DNA from: Streptomyces sp. NRRL F-5123
GTDB taxonomy: Bacteria > Actinomycetota > Actinomycetes > Streptomycetales > Streptomycetaceae
NCBI RefSeq assembly: GCF_000721495.1
Contig: NZ_JOHY01000027.1
Location: 1-64,000 of the forward strand
Reading direction: 5' to 3'
Length of the DNA: 64,000 bases
Made by a program: the position numbers and the translations under genes. Every line of letters begins with the position of its first letter. The first letter of the stretch is position 1. This document shows, one piece after another, positions 40,791 through 50,124 of the stretch. The notes below the pieces were generated by a model. The model ran no database searches, was not told the origin of the DNA, and was given only the letters and a program-made list of their open reading frames with translations.

Positions 40791-41597
40791 TCAGCGGCCG
40801 CCGGGGACCTTCAGGAGGTGGAAGACGGTGGTGCGGCGCAAGGTGAAGCCGATCGACTCGTAGAGACGTACGGCACGGGTGTTCACCGCGGCCGCGTGCA
40901 GGAACGGCGTGTCGCCGCGTGCGGTGATGCCGTCCGCCACGTGGCGGACCAGCCGGGTGGCCAGGCCCTGGCCGCGGTGCCGCTCGTCGGTGCACACCGC
41001 GCTGATCTCGGTCCAGCCGGACAGCCGCAGCCGCTCCCCCGCCATCGCCACCAGCCTGCCCTCGCGGCGGATGCCGTAGTACGCGCCCATCTCGACGGTA
41101 CGCGGCAGGAAAGGCCCCGGCTTGGCGCGCCCGACCAGCTCCAGCATCTCCGGCACGTCGGCGGGGCCGAGCGCTTCCGCCTCGGGGTCGCTGCGGGTCT
41201 CCAGCGCGGTGGCCACCAGTTGCACGCCCTGCCCCGACTGTCCGGTCGCCCAGCCGTCGGGCGGCGCCGGCACCCCGGCCATCGCGAAGGAATTCCCCGG
41301 CCCGACCAGCGCGGCCAGATCCGCCCAGGACCGGGGGTCCGCGGAGTCGGCCACCGCCACGAAGGGCGACACGTCGGTGCGGTAGCGGGCAGCCTGGCCC
41401 ACGGTCTCGGCAAGGTGGCGGTGCGGGCCGCTCAGTGCGGCCCAGACCGCGTTGTCCAGCACGTGCGGGCCCGTCGGCGCGGGCGGGCCGGCTTGAGCGG
41501 GCGAGCCGGTCGGCGCAGTCGTGCCCTCCGTGTACGCGGGCGGGTCCTCGGTGTGCGGTCGGGAAGGCTGGGGCCGGGGCGGGAGACTGGTGGACAT
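40791..41597 (-). CDS. GNAT family N-acetyltransferase
   Basis: 268 residues. The N-terminal ~45 residues are Pro/Thr-rich and probably disordered. The middle is a degenerate first lobe. The C-terminal FR47-like GNAT domain has ISAVCTDERHRGQGLATRLV (acetyl-CoA pyrophosphate loop R-x2-G-x-G/A) and VRLYESIGFTLRRTTVFHLL. It should acetylate an amine, substrate unknown. The gene lies about 100 bp downstream of the ABC substrate-binding protein gene on the same strand and may be read from that operon. The 205 bp after it hold no gene. Confidence 0.88.
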   Translation of the reverse strand: MSTSLPPRPQPSRPHTEDPPAYTEGTTAPTGSPAQAGPPAPTGPHVLDNAVWAALSGPHRHLAETVGQAARYRTDVSPFVAVADSADPRSWADLAALVGPGNSFAMAGVPAPPDGWATGQSGQGVQLVATALETRSDPEAEALGPADVPEMLELVGRAKPGPFLPRTVEMGAYYGIRREGRLVAMAGERLRLSGWTEISAVCTDERHRGQGLATRLVRHVADGITARGDTPFLHAAAVNTRAVRLYESIGFTLRRTTVFHLLKVPGGR

Positions 41598-41700
41598 GGC
41601 CGGGACGGTGCTCCGTTCTGCGCCTGCTCGTCGGCACTCGTGGAAGGTGACCTGGTCGGGGAGCCGGGGCGGTCCCGGCCCGCACGGACAGGGCAGGGGT

Positions 41701-42717
41701 TCAGGAGTTGCTCACCGGCAGTCCCGGCGGGTTGATCTGCGAGCTGGGCAGTCCCTCGTCGCTGAGGTTCCAGGCGGCCAGCCAGGCGCTGTACTGCCCG
41801 CCCTTGATCAGGTAGTTGATCGCGTCGGCGAGCGGCTTGACCAGCCCGCTGTCCTTCTTCGTCGTCGCGCAGATCAGCCCCTGCAGGCTCGCCCCCGCTC
41901 CGGAGAAGGTGCCCGCACTGCGGGTCGCGTTCGGTGTGCCCGCGGTCGTGGTGACGTGGTAGGCCACGCTCGGGTTGGGCGCGAAGTAGGCGTCGATCTT
42001 GCCGGAGGACAGCGCCAGGTAGGTGCTGTTGCCGTCCTGGAAGTACTTGACGGTGAGCTTCTTGCCCGCCGCCTTCAGCTGGCTCTGCCACTTCAGCAGG
42101 ATCTTCTCCTGGTTGGTGCCCGAGCCCACCGCGACGGTCTTGCCCGCCAGGTTGCGGTAGTCGCCGTCGAAGTTCCAGGTGTCGTCCTTGCGGACCGCGA
42201 AGCCGAGGTTGTCCTTGCGGTAGCAGGCGAAGTCGTAGTGCTCCTTGCGCTGCTCGGTGTCGGTGATGTTGGAGAAGCCGACCTGCGACTTCCCGCTGTC
42301 CAGGCCGACGAAGAGGTTGTCCCAGGTCGCGTTGCCGAAGACCGGCTTGAGGCCGAGGACCGCGGCGACCAGCCTGCCCAGGTCGGGCTCGGAGCCGGTG
42401 AGGGTCTTCTGGTCGGTGCCCACGTAGCCGATGGGCGGGGAGCCCGAGGGCAGGAAGCCCAGCCCGATGGACAGTTCGCCCCCGTCGATGACGGACTTGG
42501 GCAGTTCGGCGCGGATCGCCGCCACCTCGGACACGGCGATGGACGTCTGCTTGGCGGCGCCGTTGGAGAGGGCGCCGACGACCACCGTGCCCTTGCCCGC
42601 ATCGGCGGCAGGCGCCCCGGAGCCGGCGGAGCTGCCGCAGGCCACCAGGGTCAGGGCCAGCGAGGCCACGGCGGCGGCGGTCGGGACGGGTCTGGCGCGG
42701 TGACGCATGCGGGACAT
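41701..42717 (-). CDS. ABC transporter substrate-binding lipoprotein (amino-acid type)
   Basis: 338 residues. The signal peptide ends in the lipobox LVAC (Cys near 27). The mature protein is a type II periplasmic-binding fold of the polar amino acid group: VGALSNGAAKQTS, DLGRLVAAVLGLKPVF, GFSNITDTEQRKEHYDFACY and TVAVGSGTNQEKIL. It should capture the substrate for the permease and ATPase encoded just upstream. Given two FMN monooxygenases opposite and Cys leader peptides, a sulfur compound such as cystine or another organosulfur substrate is likely. That is inference. Confidence 0.92.
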   Translation of the reverse strand: MSRMRHRARPVPTAAAVASLALTLVACGSSAGSGAPAADAGKGTVVVGALSNGAAKQTSIAVSEVAAIRAELPKSVIDGGELSIGLGFLPSGSPPIGYVGTDQKTLTGSEPDLGRLVAAVLGLKPVFGNATWDNLFVGLDSGKSQVGFSNITDTEQRKEHYDFACYRKDNLGFAVRKDDTWNFDGDYRNLAGKTVAVGSGTNQEKILLKWQSQLKAAGKKLTVKYFQDGNSTYLALSSGKIDAYFAPNPSVAYHVTTTAGTPNATRSAGTFSGAGASLQGLICATTKKDSGLVKPLADAINYLIKGGQYSAWLAAWNLSDEGLPSSQINPPGLPVSNS

Positions 42718-42749
42718 GGGGTTCCTTGGGAGTGGGGAGGGCAGCGGGG

Positions 42750-43544
42750 TCACAGGACCCGGCTGAGGAATTCGCGGGTGCGCTGATGCGCGGGACGGTC
42801 CAGCACCTGGGCGGGCGGTCCCTGCTCGACGATCCGGCCGCCGTCGAGGAAGACCACGGTGTCGGCGACCTCGCGGGCGAAGCCGATCTCGTGGGTGACG
42901 ACGATCAGCGTGGTGCCGCTGTCGGCCAGGTCCTTGATGACGTCGAGGACCTCGCGGACCAGTTCGGGGTCCAGTGCGGACGTCGGCTCGTCGAAGAGGA
43001 TCACGCCGGGCTCCAGGGCCAGCGCGCGGGCGATGGCGACGCGCTGCTGCTGGCCGCCGGACAGTTGCCGCGGGTAGGCGTCGGCCTTGTCCGCGAGCCC
43101 CACCCTGGCCAGCAGGGTGCGGGCCAGTTCCTGCGCCTGCGCCCGGTTCCTGCGGCGGGAGGCGACCGGCGCGGCGGCCACGTTGTCCAGCACGGTCAGG
43201 TGCGGGAAGAGGTTGAAGCTCTGGAAGACGAAGCCGATGCGGCCCCGCTGGGCGAGGATGGCCCGCTCGCTGAGTTCCTTGAGCCGATCCCCGTGCTGCC
43301 GGACCCCGATCAGCTCGCCGTCCACGCTGACGTGGCCGATGTCCAGCTTCTCCAGGTGGTTGACCGCCCGCAGCAGCGTGGACTTCCCCGAGCCCGACGG
43401 CCCGAGGATCACCGTGACCTGTCCCGGCTGCACGCTCAGGTCGACGCCGGAGAGCACCTGGTGGGTGCCGTACCACTTGTGCGCGTTGTGGACGGTCACC
43501 GCGGCAGGCCGCGGTACGGCGCTGTCCTCGACGACGACGCTCAT
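42750..43544 (-). CDS. ABC transporter ATP-binding protein (amino-acid type)
   Basis: 264 residues. Walker A GPSGSGKST, Q-loop in FVFQSFNLFPHLTV, signature LSGGQQQRVAIARAL, Walker B GVILFDEPTSALDP and H-loop VVTHEIGFA are the standard motifs of the polar amino acid (HisP/GlnQ) group. ATG at 43544 overlaps the permease stop as ATGA, so expression is coupled. It powers import through the adjacent permease. Confidence 0.95.
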   Translation of the reverse strand: MSVVVEDSAVPRPAAVTVHNAHKWYGTHQVLSGVDLSVQPGQVTVILGPSGSGKSTLLRAVNHLEKLDIGHVSVDGELIGVRQHGDRLKELSERAILAQRGRIGFVFQSFNLFPHLTVLDNVAAAPVASRRRNRAQAQELARTLLARVGLADKADAYPRQLSGGQQQRVAIARALALEPGVILFDEPTSALDPELVREVLDVIKDLADSGTTLIVVTHEIGFAREVADTVVFLDGGRIVEQGPPAQVLDRPAHQRTREFLSRVL

Positions 43545-44542
43545 CCGGCCGCTCCGATCGCGATCCGCGCCCGCAGGTCCCGCAACCGGGTACGGAGCTG
43601 CTGCAGCGGTGTGGGTGGCAGGGTGCGCAGCGCGCCACGGGAGAAGTACCGCTCGACGTAGAACTGGATCAGCGACACCACGCTGGTGAGGACGACGTAC
43701 CAGGTCGTGGCGACCAGCAGCAGCGGGACGACGTCGCTCGGGTAGGTGCTGCCCAGCGACTCGACCTGGCCGAACAGGTCGAGCAGCGAGACGTAGAACA
43801 CCAGGGAGGTGCTCTTGACCAGGCCGATCAGCTGGTTGACGTAGCCGGGCACGATGGTCCGCAGGGCCTGCGGGAAGACGATCCGGGTGAACTGGTAGCC
43901 GCGCGGCATGCCGAGGGCGGCTGCCGCCTCGTGCTGCCCCTGGTCCACCGAGAGCACTCCGCCCCTGACCACCTCCGCGGCGAAGGCCGCCTCGTTGAGG
44001 CTGAGGCCGACGATCGCGACCACCTGCTCGGAGGCGAGCTTCGACTCGTCGAAGTGCACGAAGCCCGGGCCGAAGGGCACACCCAGCGTCAACGTGCGGT
44101 ACAGCGCACCGAAGTTGTAGAGGAAGAGCAGCAGCACGATCAGCGGTATCGAGCGCAGCAGCCAGACGTACACCCAGCTGACGGTGCGCAGCACCGGGCT
44201 GCGCGACAGCCGCGCCGTCGCGAGCACGATCCCGCCGAGCAGCCCGAACAGCGCGCTCCACGCCGCGACCTTGAGGGTGATCAGCAGTCCGTCGACGATC
44301 ACGGGGCGCAGGAACCAGTAGCGGTACCTGTCCCACTGGAAGAAGGGGTTGGTGGCCAGTCCGTGCGCGACCTGGGCGACCAGGACCAGGACCACGGCGG
44401 TCAGCAGCCAGCGCCCCGGGTGCCGCAGCGGGATCACCCGCTGGGCGGACAGCACCTCGGACGGCTTGCCGGACGGGGGTTCCGGTCTCGGGGTGTCGAG
44501 TGGGGGCGGTCCTGCCGTGGCAGGCGGGGACGAATCGTTCAT
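43541..44542 (-). CDS. ABC transporter permease (amino-acid type)
   Basis: 333 residues, first gene of the importer operon. About 55 hydrophilic residues come first, then five to six transmembrane helices. The ATPase-coupling EAA loop is GQHEAAAALGMPRGYQFTRI followed by VFPQALR. One permease gene is present, so it probably works as a homodimer, as in many cystine and polar amino acid systems. ATG at 44542 starts MNDSSPP. A Cys-containing leader ORF lies about 200 bp upstream on the same strand. Confidence 0.93.
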   Translation of the reverse strand: MNDSSPPATAGPPPLDTPRPEPPSGKPSEVLSAQRVIPLRHPGRWLLTAVVLVLVAQVAHGLATNPFFQWDRYRYWFLRPVIVDGLLITLKVAAWSALFGLLGGIVLATARLSRSPVLRTVSWVYVWLLRSIPLIVLLLFLYNFGALYRTLTLGVPFGPGFVHFDESKLASEQVVAIVGLSLNEAAFAAEVVRGGVLSVDQGQHEAAAALGMPRGYQFTRIVFPQALRTIVPGYVNQLIGLVKSTSLVFYVSLLDLFGQVESLGSTYPSDVVPLLLVATTWYVVLTSVVSLIQFYVERYFSRGALRTLPPTPLQQLRTRLRDLRARIAIGAAG

Positions 44543-44747
44543 CGGGTGACTCCAGCGCGAAGCAGGGGCGCCGCACGGCTGAGGCGGCGAGCCGGCCGGG
44601 GAGGCGGTGCGGTGACGGCCAGGGCTGTGCACGGAAGGTGCGCCGGCAGGCGGGAGGGGACGGAGGCGCTGCGGGAATCGCGCGGCGGCCGCGGGTCGGA
44701 CGGGGCGTCAGCCGCGGTCGGTGATCAGCGGCGGTACGGGGCGCGGA

Positions 44748-44858
44748 TCAGCGGCAACAGAGAGCGGCGCTGACGCGGAGCACATCGACGTGCCAGGCCA
44801 GGAAAGCCGACGTACGGCGACGTCGTCGCCACGCTGCCGTCCCGTTCCCTGCGCGCAT
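44748..44858 (-). CDS. Putative sulfur/cysteine leader peptide (importer arm)
   Basis: A 36-codon ORF whose C-terminus reads HVDVLRVSAALCCR after a basic stretch WRRRRRT. This matches the short actinobacterial leader peptides (H-[VI]-D-L-x-R ... C-x-R) found before sulfur-metabolism operons. The tandem Cys codons near the end would stall ribosomes when cysteine is scarce. The ORF ends 206 bp before the permease start, with several possible hairpins in between. The start codon (ATG at 44858) is less certain than the conserved end. Confidence 0.7.
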   Translation of the reverse strand: MRAGNGTAAWRRRRRTSAFLAWHVDVLRVSAALCCR

Positions 44859-45277
44859 ATCGCCACCATCGTCCGTGTGCGGGTGCCGCGTCGTTGCCGC
44901 GGCCGGCGGTGTTCCGGCTCGGGCCGTAACGTTCGCAGCGGTGGCAGGCAGTGTCAACGACGGACCGCCGGGAATGTCCGCCCCCGTACCCAATGTCCCG
45001 CGGCCATGGGCCGTGGTTTCACACGCCGTTCAAAAACCGCGGCCCGGCCGTTGGCGGCAGGCGGCCACGTCGTGCGGTGGCGCCGTCGCGGAAGGCCCGT
45101 CCCCGGGGCGATCCGGGGGCGGCACCGCACCGGCGCGGCGGCCAGGGGACCTTGACAAGGCCCGCCGTCCTGCACGTACGTTCGTTCCGCACCATCCACC
45201 CGCATCACGCGGCCGGGGCGCACCCGGGACCGCGGAGCAGTGCCCGGCCCTCGCGGCCCGGGCCGATCGGAGCCGTC

Positions 45278-45385
45278 GTGAAGGGATCGCGCGTCGTGTC
45301 GGTCGCAGTCGCGGTTACGCGGCCCGGCTGGACGAAGCGTCGGCACGTCGACCTGTGCCGGACCCACACCACGCTCTGTCGCTGA
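45278..45385 (+). CDS. Putative sulfur/cysteine leader peptide (monooxygenase arm)
   Basis: A 35-codon ORF ending KRRHVDLCRTHTTLCR, the same conserved leader-peptide ending as on the opposite strand, with two Cys codons. GTG at 45278 with CGGAG just upstream is the preferred start; a second GTG at 45296 would give 29 codons. A terminator-like hairpin begins four bases after the stop, fitting a translation-controlled attenuator of the monooxygenase genes. Confidence 0.75.
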   Translation: MKGSRVVSVAVAVTRPGWTKRRHVDLCRTHTTLCR

Positions 45386-45389
45386 CGAT

Positions 45390-45414
45390 CCGCCGCCCAC
45401 GGCGGCGCCTTTCT
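45390..45414 (+). terminator. Attenuator hairpin after the leader peptide
   Basis: CCGCCG-CCCA-CGGCGG is a 6-bp stem followed by CGCCTTTCT, resembling an intrinsic terminator. It sits immediately after the leader stop and 160-180 bp before the first monooxygenase start. The remainder up to 45573 has no gene. Confidence 0.6.
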
Positions 45415-45573
45415 CCCCTCTTCCGCGTGTGCACCGCCGCGCGCACACGCCCCCGGCAGCAGCATCCCCGCGCATCGGTGTGCGCGCTCCCCGCTGCCGG
45501 TCAGTGCCGTAGAAGACGACGATCCCCGGCCCCATGACGCCAACGGCGCCGCCGGTTGAGAAGGGACGCCCCC

Positions 45574-46872
45574 GTGAGCGCGACACCTCCCAGGACGCTG
45601 AAGACCGTGACCGGAGCCGGCGGTGTGTCGGAGACCTACGACCTGGCCGTCGATCCGGAGCGGTCCACGCTGGACACCGCGCTGCGGGTCGCGGCGCTCG
45701 CCGAGGCGGCGCGGATCGACGCGCTGTTCACCGCCGACCTGCTGAGCTTCGGAGCGCAAGGAGCGATCGGCTCGCAGGAGCCGCTCGTCTTCGTGTCCGC
45801 GCTGAGTGCCGTGACCTCGCGGATCGGCCTGATCGCGACCGTGTCGAGCACCTTCCACCACCCGTACAACCTGGCGCGGCTGTTCGGCACGCTCGACCAC
45901 GTCAGCAACGGGCGGGCCGCGTGGAATCTGGTGACCTCCTCGCTCGGGGAGGAGAACTTCGGTCCGGGCGGGCTGCCGGACCCTGAGGAGCGCTATGCGC
46001 GGGCCGCCGAGACGATGGAGGTCGTCAACGCGCTGTGGGACAGCTGGCAGCCGGGTGCGCTGACCCGCGGGCCGGACGGCACCGCGGTGCTCGACCCCGC
46101 CAGGGTCCGGCCCATCGACCACCGTGGCCGGTACTTCTCGGTGGCGGGCCCGCTCAACATCCCGCCGCTGCCGCAGCGCCGCCCGGTGCAGTTCCAGGCC
46201 GGGCAGTCCGACGCGGGCCGGACGCTGGGCGCACGGTACGCCGAAGTGGTGTTCACCTCGCTGCCCACGCTGGACGTCGCGCTGGACTTCACCCGCAAGA
46301 TCCGGGCCCAGGCCGCGGAGTTCGGCCGGCCCGGCGGACTGCCGCTGATCTTCAGCTCCTTCCACGCCACCTACGGCGCGACGGAGGAGGAGGCGCGGCG
46401 GCTGGTGCGCGAGCGCCGCGAGGCGATCGACTTCGAGCGCGGCCGGGCGCAGGTGGCCGACATGCTCGGCGGCGGCGTCGACCTGTCGGACCTGCCGCTG
46501 GACGCGAAGCTCCCGGAGAGCCTGCTGCCTGACGTCACGTCGGTGAACCGGCGGCGGGGCCGCGTGGACATCTTCGCCGGGTACGCGCGGCAGGGCTACA
46601 CCCTGCGGGAGCTCGTCGTCGCCGCGCAGGACACCGGTCACTGGGCGGCCGCGGGCACCCCGGAGCAGCTGGCCGACGCGGTGGAGGAGCGCTTCCGGGC
46701 CGGGGTGCTGGATGTCATCACCCTCGGCGGCCTCGCCGACCCGCGCGAGCACGACTTCGTCGTCAACGGTCTGCTGCACGAGCTGCGCAAGCGGAAGATC
46801 GTCGCCGACGACTACGCCGGGACGACGCTGCGCGAGAACCTCGGCCTCGAACTGCGCCCGCAGGGCGGCTGA
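45574..46872 (+). CDS. NtaA/SnaA/DszA-family FMN-dependent monooxygenase
   Basis: 432-residue luciferase-like (LLM) flavin enzyme. Motifs include IDALFTADLLSFG, SQEPLVFVSALSAVTSRIGL, STFHHPYNLARLFGTLDHVS and GRAAWNLVTSSLGEENFG, the last typical of the NtaA/SnaA/SoxA(DszA) group. It uses reduced FMN and O2, often on organosulfur compounds. GTG at 45574 has AAGGGA about eight bases upstream. It is followed by a second LLM gene after 115 bp. A separate flavin reductase is not encoded here. Confidence 0.93.
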   Translation: MSATPPRTLKTVTGAGGVSETYDLAVDPERSTLDTALRVAALAEAARIDALFTADLLSFGAQGAIGSQEPLVFVSALSAVTSRIGLIATVSSTFHHPYNLARLFGTLDHVSNGRAAWNLVTSSLGEENFGPGGLPDPEERYARAAETMEVVNALWDSWQPGALTRGPDGTAVLDPARVRPIDHRGRYFSVAGPLNIPPLPQRRPVQFQAGQSDAGRTLGARYAEVVFTSLPTLDVALDFTRKIRAQAAEFGRPGGLPLIFSSFHATYGATEEEARRLVRERREAIDFERGRAQVADMLGGGVDLSDLPLDAKLPESLLPDVTSVNRRRGRVDIFAGYARQGYTLRELVVAAQDTGHWAAAGTPEQLADAVEERFRAGVLDVITLGGLADPREHDFVVNGLLHELRKRKIVADDYAGTTLRENLGLELRPQGG

Positions 46873-46987
46873 CAGCCGGCGGAGGTCCCGGCCGCGTGCC
46901 ACGCGCCCGGCCCCGGCCCCGACGCCGCCACCCGTTCCGACGCCCCCCTTCCCGCACCCACCGCTTCCACGACGAAAGGCCCCTGCC

Positions 46988-48109
46988 ATGCCCGTCGAGT
47001 TCCTCGGTATCGCCGCCACCAACGACGGCTCGGAAACCACCCCGCGCAGCGGCGCGTCCTTCGACAGGGACTACACGCTGCGGCTCGCCCGCGCCCACGA
47101 GGACCACGGCTGGGACCGGGTGCTGTTCGCGTACAGCTCCGCCTCGCCGGAGCCGGGTACCGCCGCGGCGTACATCGCCGCGCGCACCGAACGCCTGCAG
47201 ATCCTGCTCGCGCACCGCCCCAACGTGTCCTACCCGACCTTCGCCGCCCGGGAGTTCGCGACCCTCGACCAGATCAGCGACGGCCGGCTCGCCGTGCACT
47301 TCATCACCGGCGGCAGCGACCACGAGCAGCAGCGCGAGGGCGACGTTCTGGGCAAGGACGAGCGCTACGCACGCACCCGGGAATACATCGAGATCGTCAA
47401 GCGCGTGTGGACCGAGCACGAGGCGTTCGACCACGAGGGCGCGCACTACCGCTTCCACGACTACGTCTCCGACGTCTTCCCGGTGCGGCAACCGCACCCG
47501 GACGTCTCGTTCGGCGGCTCGTCGCCGGCCGCCTACGCGGCCGGCGGCGCCGTCGCCGACATCTACGCGCTGTGGGGCGAGCCGCTGGCCGAGACCGCCC
47601 AGCAGATCGAAGCGGTCAAGGCCGCCGCGCTGGCGGCGGGGCGCAGCACTCCGCCGCGCATCCAGGTCGCCTTCCGGCCGATCATCGCGCCGACCGAGGA
47701 GCTGGCCTGGGAGAAGGCGCACCGCACGGTTTCCGCCATCGAGCAGCGCCGGGCGGCGGGCACCTGGCGGCGGCGCGGCGGCGACGCCCCGCAGAACACC
47801 GGATCGCAGCGGCTGATCGGCATCGCCGAGCAGGGCGAGCGCTACGACCGCGCGCTGTGGACCCGCACAGCGGCGGTCACCGGCGGCGCGGGCAACTCCA
47901 ACGCCCTGGTCGGCACGCCGGAGACCGTCGCGCAGGCCCTGCTGGACTACATCGACCTCGGCGTCGACATCATCTCGGCCCGTGGCTACGACCTGCTGGG
48001 TGACGCCGTCGACTTCGGGCGGTACGTCATTCCCCTGGTGCGGGCCGAGGTCGCCCGACGCGACGCGGGCCGGGCCGCACAGCCGGTGGCGGAGACGGCA
48101 AGCCGCTGA
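46988..48109 (+). CDS. SsuD-like FMN-dependent monooxygenase
   Basis: 373-residue LLM enzyme of the alkanesulfonate-monooxygenase-like group. It opens MPVEFLGIAATNDGSETTPR, then AHEDHGWDRVLFAYSSASPE, LLAHRPNVSYPTFAAREFAT, LDQISDGRLAVHFITGG and YEIVK-type helices. It should release sulfite from a sulfonated or related substrate with FMNH2. GAAAGG lies before the ATG. Same operon as the upstream monooxygenase and opposite the ABC importer. Confidence 0.93.
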   Translation: MPVEFLGIAATNDGSETTPRSGASFDRDYTLRLARAHEDHGWDRVLFAYSSASPEPGTAAAYIAARTERLQILLAHRPNVSYPTFAAREFATLDQISDGRLAVHFITGGSDHEQQREGDVLGKDERYARTREYIEIVKRVWTEHEAFDHEGAHYRFHDYVSDVFPVRQPHPDVSFGGSSPAAYAAGGAVADIYALWGEPLAETAQQIEAVKAAALAAGRSTPPRIQVAFRPIIAPTEELAWEKAHRTVSAIEQRRAAGTWRRRGGDAPQNTGSQRLIGIAEQGERYDRALWTRTAAVTGGAGNSNALVGTPETVAQALLDYIDLGVDIISARGYDLLGDAVDFGRYVIPLVRAEVARRDAGRAAQPVAETASR

Positions 48110-48211
48110 GGGCGCCTGCCCCGCCACCTGCATACGGGCACGGGGAGCTCCAGGACGCCGGTCCACCCTCCTCCCTCCCCGTGTGCTGCACACAGGCCGG
48201 GAGCGCAAAAG

Positions 48212-48256
48212 GGCCCCGCCGCCACCCCGTGCGGAGACAGGAGGGACGGCGGGGCC
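48212..48256. terminator. Hairpin between SsuD-like and S53 peptidase genes
   Basis: GGCCCCGCCG and CGGCGGGGCC are perfect inverted copies with a 25-nt loop. The left arm follows CAAAAG and lies between two convergent genes. Confidence 0.6.
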
Positions 48257-48264
48257 GGGGGCGG

Positions 48265-49758
48265 TCAGCCGATCGCGGCCGCCAGGTCGGGCAGCAGCTT
48301 CGCCGCGTCGGGGGTGCCGAGGCCCGTGACCGGATCCCAGCCGGGACCGGCGGAGTAGCCGGGGACGGTCGGGTCGGCCTGGTTGTTGCCCACCGTCACG
48401 TCGTTGAAGTCCGCCGCGTACGTCGTGGGGTTGGCGCCGAGCTGGTACAGGGCGGCGTTGATCGGGCCGAGGCCGCCGCCGTGGATCTGGTCGGCGATCG
48501 CGACAAGGCCGGCCCACTCCGGGCAGGCCAGCGAGGTGCCACCGATGTCGTACCAGCCGGTACTGCACGCGGTGGTACCGCACTTCAGGCCGCCTTGGCC
48601 GTCCGGCGGCAGGCTGAGGAACACCAGGGCGCCCGTGCCGGGAGCGGCCTGCAGGCCGATGTCGGGGACACCGCGCATCGTGCCGATGGCCGCGCTGCCG
48701 GCCGGGAGGGCGCCGCTCTGGAAGTCCGGCTTGGCGAAGACGTGGCTGTAGCCGCCGCCGGAGCCGACCCACGCGGTCTCCGCCTGGCCGGGCGTGGTGC
48801 GGCAGGCGGCCGCGGACGTGCTGTCGACGACGCGCGAGGTGGTGTTCTGGGGGGCGGTGCACAGGTTCGTGCCGCCCACGCCGGTCACCAGCGGATCGGA
48901 GGCCGGCCAGTCGACGGTCGGATACGGGATGTCGCTTCCGCCCTTGCCGACCGGTGTCTTCATGGAGTTGGCGGTGCCGCCGTCACCGGAAGAGCCGAGG
49001 ACGGTGACGCCGTTCGCGGCCGCGTCCTGGAAGGCGTACCGCAGGGACTGCAGGGAGTTCGCGTTGTGGAAGGCTTCCTCGGTCGAGGCGAAGGACTGCG
49101 AGATGACCGTGGCCAGGTGGTTCTTCACCACGTAGTCCTCGGCCGCCATCAGCTGCGGGAAGCCCTGCACGCCGAGGGTCTCAGCGGTCGACGTGGCGAC
49201 CAGCAGGATGTTCGCACCGGGTGCCATGGCGTGGGCCGTCTCGACGTCGAGCGCCACCTCCAGGGCCCAGGCGCTCTTGTCCTCCTGCCCGGTGCCCTTG
49301 CTGGTGGGCGGCGGCGCCTTGGTGGCGGGGCTGCCCTGGAGGTGCAGTTCGCTGAAGGTCGGCATGCCCGGCGCGCACGTCACGCCTTCCTCGCCGCACA
49401 TGGGTGCCACACCGAACGCCTGGTCGAAGACGTGCAGGTCGTGGGCCATCGTGTCGCTGCCGTACGCGTCGAGGATCGCGATCGTCTGACCGCGGCCGTC
49501 GAGCCCCTGCGCGTGCAGCGGCCCCACGTTGTACGACGCGCGTATCGCCTGGGGCGAGAAGCAACTGCGGTTGACCGATGCGCACTGAGCCTGGGTCGGC
49601 GGGGTGTCACTGGTCGTGAGCTGGGTGAAGTCCGCGACGGTCGGCCTGACTTGTGGATAGGCGGCCTGGGCCGTGGCCGGCACCGCGAGGGTGCCCGCCG
49701 CGGCAAGGGCGAAAATCCCCGCCCCTGTCGTGAGCCAACGTCTGACAGTTCGTGCCAT
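48265..49758 (-). CDS. Secreted S53 (sedolisin) peptidase
   Basis: 497 residues. The signal peptide MARTVRRWLTTGAGIFALAA is cleaved near AQAA. Catalytic residues of the sedolisin family are visible: Glu167 and Asp171 (ALEVALDVE), oxyanion Asp259 (SSGDGG) and Ser409 (GGTSLACPEW). The C-terminal calcium site is present as DFNDVTVG and GWDPVTGLGT. The usual N-terminal propeptide is very short, so activation may differ from long-pro sedolisins. It is an extracellular endopeptidase active at acidic pH in the family. ATG at 49758 has GGGAGG upstream. Monocistronic. Confidence 0.93.
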   Translation of the reverse strand: MARTVRRWLTTGAGIFALAAAGTLAVPATAQAAYPQVRPTVADFTQLTTSDTPPTQAQCASVNRSCFSPQAIRASYNVGPLHAQGLDGRGQTIAILDAYGSDTMAHDLHVFDQAFGVAPMCGEEGVTCAPGMPTFSELHLQGSPATKAPPPTSKGTGQEDKSAWALEVALDVETAHAMAPGANILLVATSTAETLGVQGFPQLMAAEDYVVKNHLATVISQSFASTEEAFHNANSLQSLRYAFQDAAANGVTVLGSSGDGGTANSMKTPVGKGGSDIPYPTVDWPASDPLVTGVGGTNLCTAPQNTTSRVVDSTSAAACRTTPGQAETAWVGSGGGYSHVFAKPDFQSGALPAGSAAIGTMRGVPDIGLQAAPGTGALVFLSLPPDGQGGLKCGTTACSTGWYDIGGTSLACPEWAGLVAIADQIHGGGLGPINAALYQLGANPTTYAADFNDVTVGNNQADPTVPGYSAGPGWDPVTGLGTPDAAKLLPDLAAAIG

Positions 49759-49876
49759 TCTTGTCGGTCCTCCCGGGGAACAGCCGGAATGCTTCGGAGA
49801 AGAACATGTGTCCGCCGTGTCGGGAGGTGGGGGGATTGCGTGACACAACCGGTGGTGCGGACGGGCAGAGCGTAGT

Positions 49877-49895
49877 GTCCGCGTACCTCGCGGAC
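49877..49895. promoter_or_regulatory. Inverted repeat upstream of the S53 gene
   Basis: GTCCGCG-TACCT-CGCGGAC is a perfect 7-bp inverted repeat about 120-137 bp upstream of the S53 start. It could be an operator. No other element is clear in 49759-50120. Confidence 0.4.
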
Positions 49896-50124
49896 AAGAG
49901 TTGGCACCACTCCGCGTGGTGGCGATCCTTCCCGGGTGCGCGGGGAAACGGAGCGGGGCGTACCGGCGTCAGTGCCCGCCGGTCGGCACCCCGCGCTGAC
50001 CACGCGTCAGCACGGTTGCGGACCGGGTGCGGGCCTTGAGGCCCCACGCCCCTCCGCCGCAGGCCAGGCGGCCTACCACCGCCTCACCTGCACGTGGAAG
50101 CGGACGGTCCCGCCTGTGCCCGCG

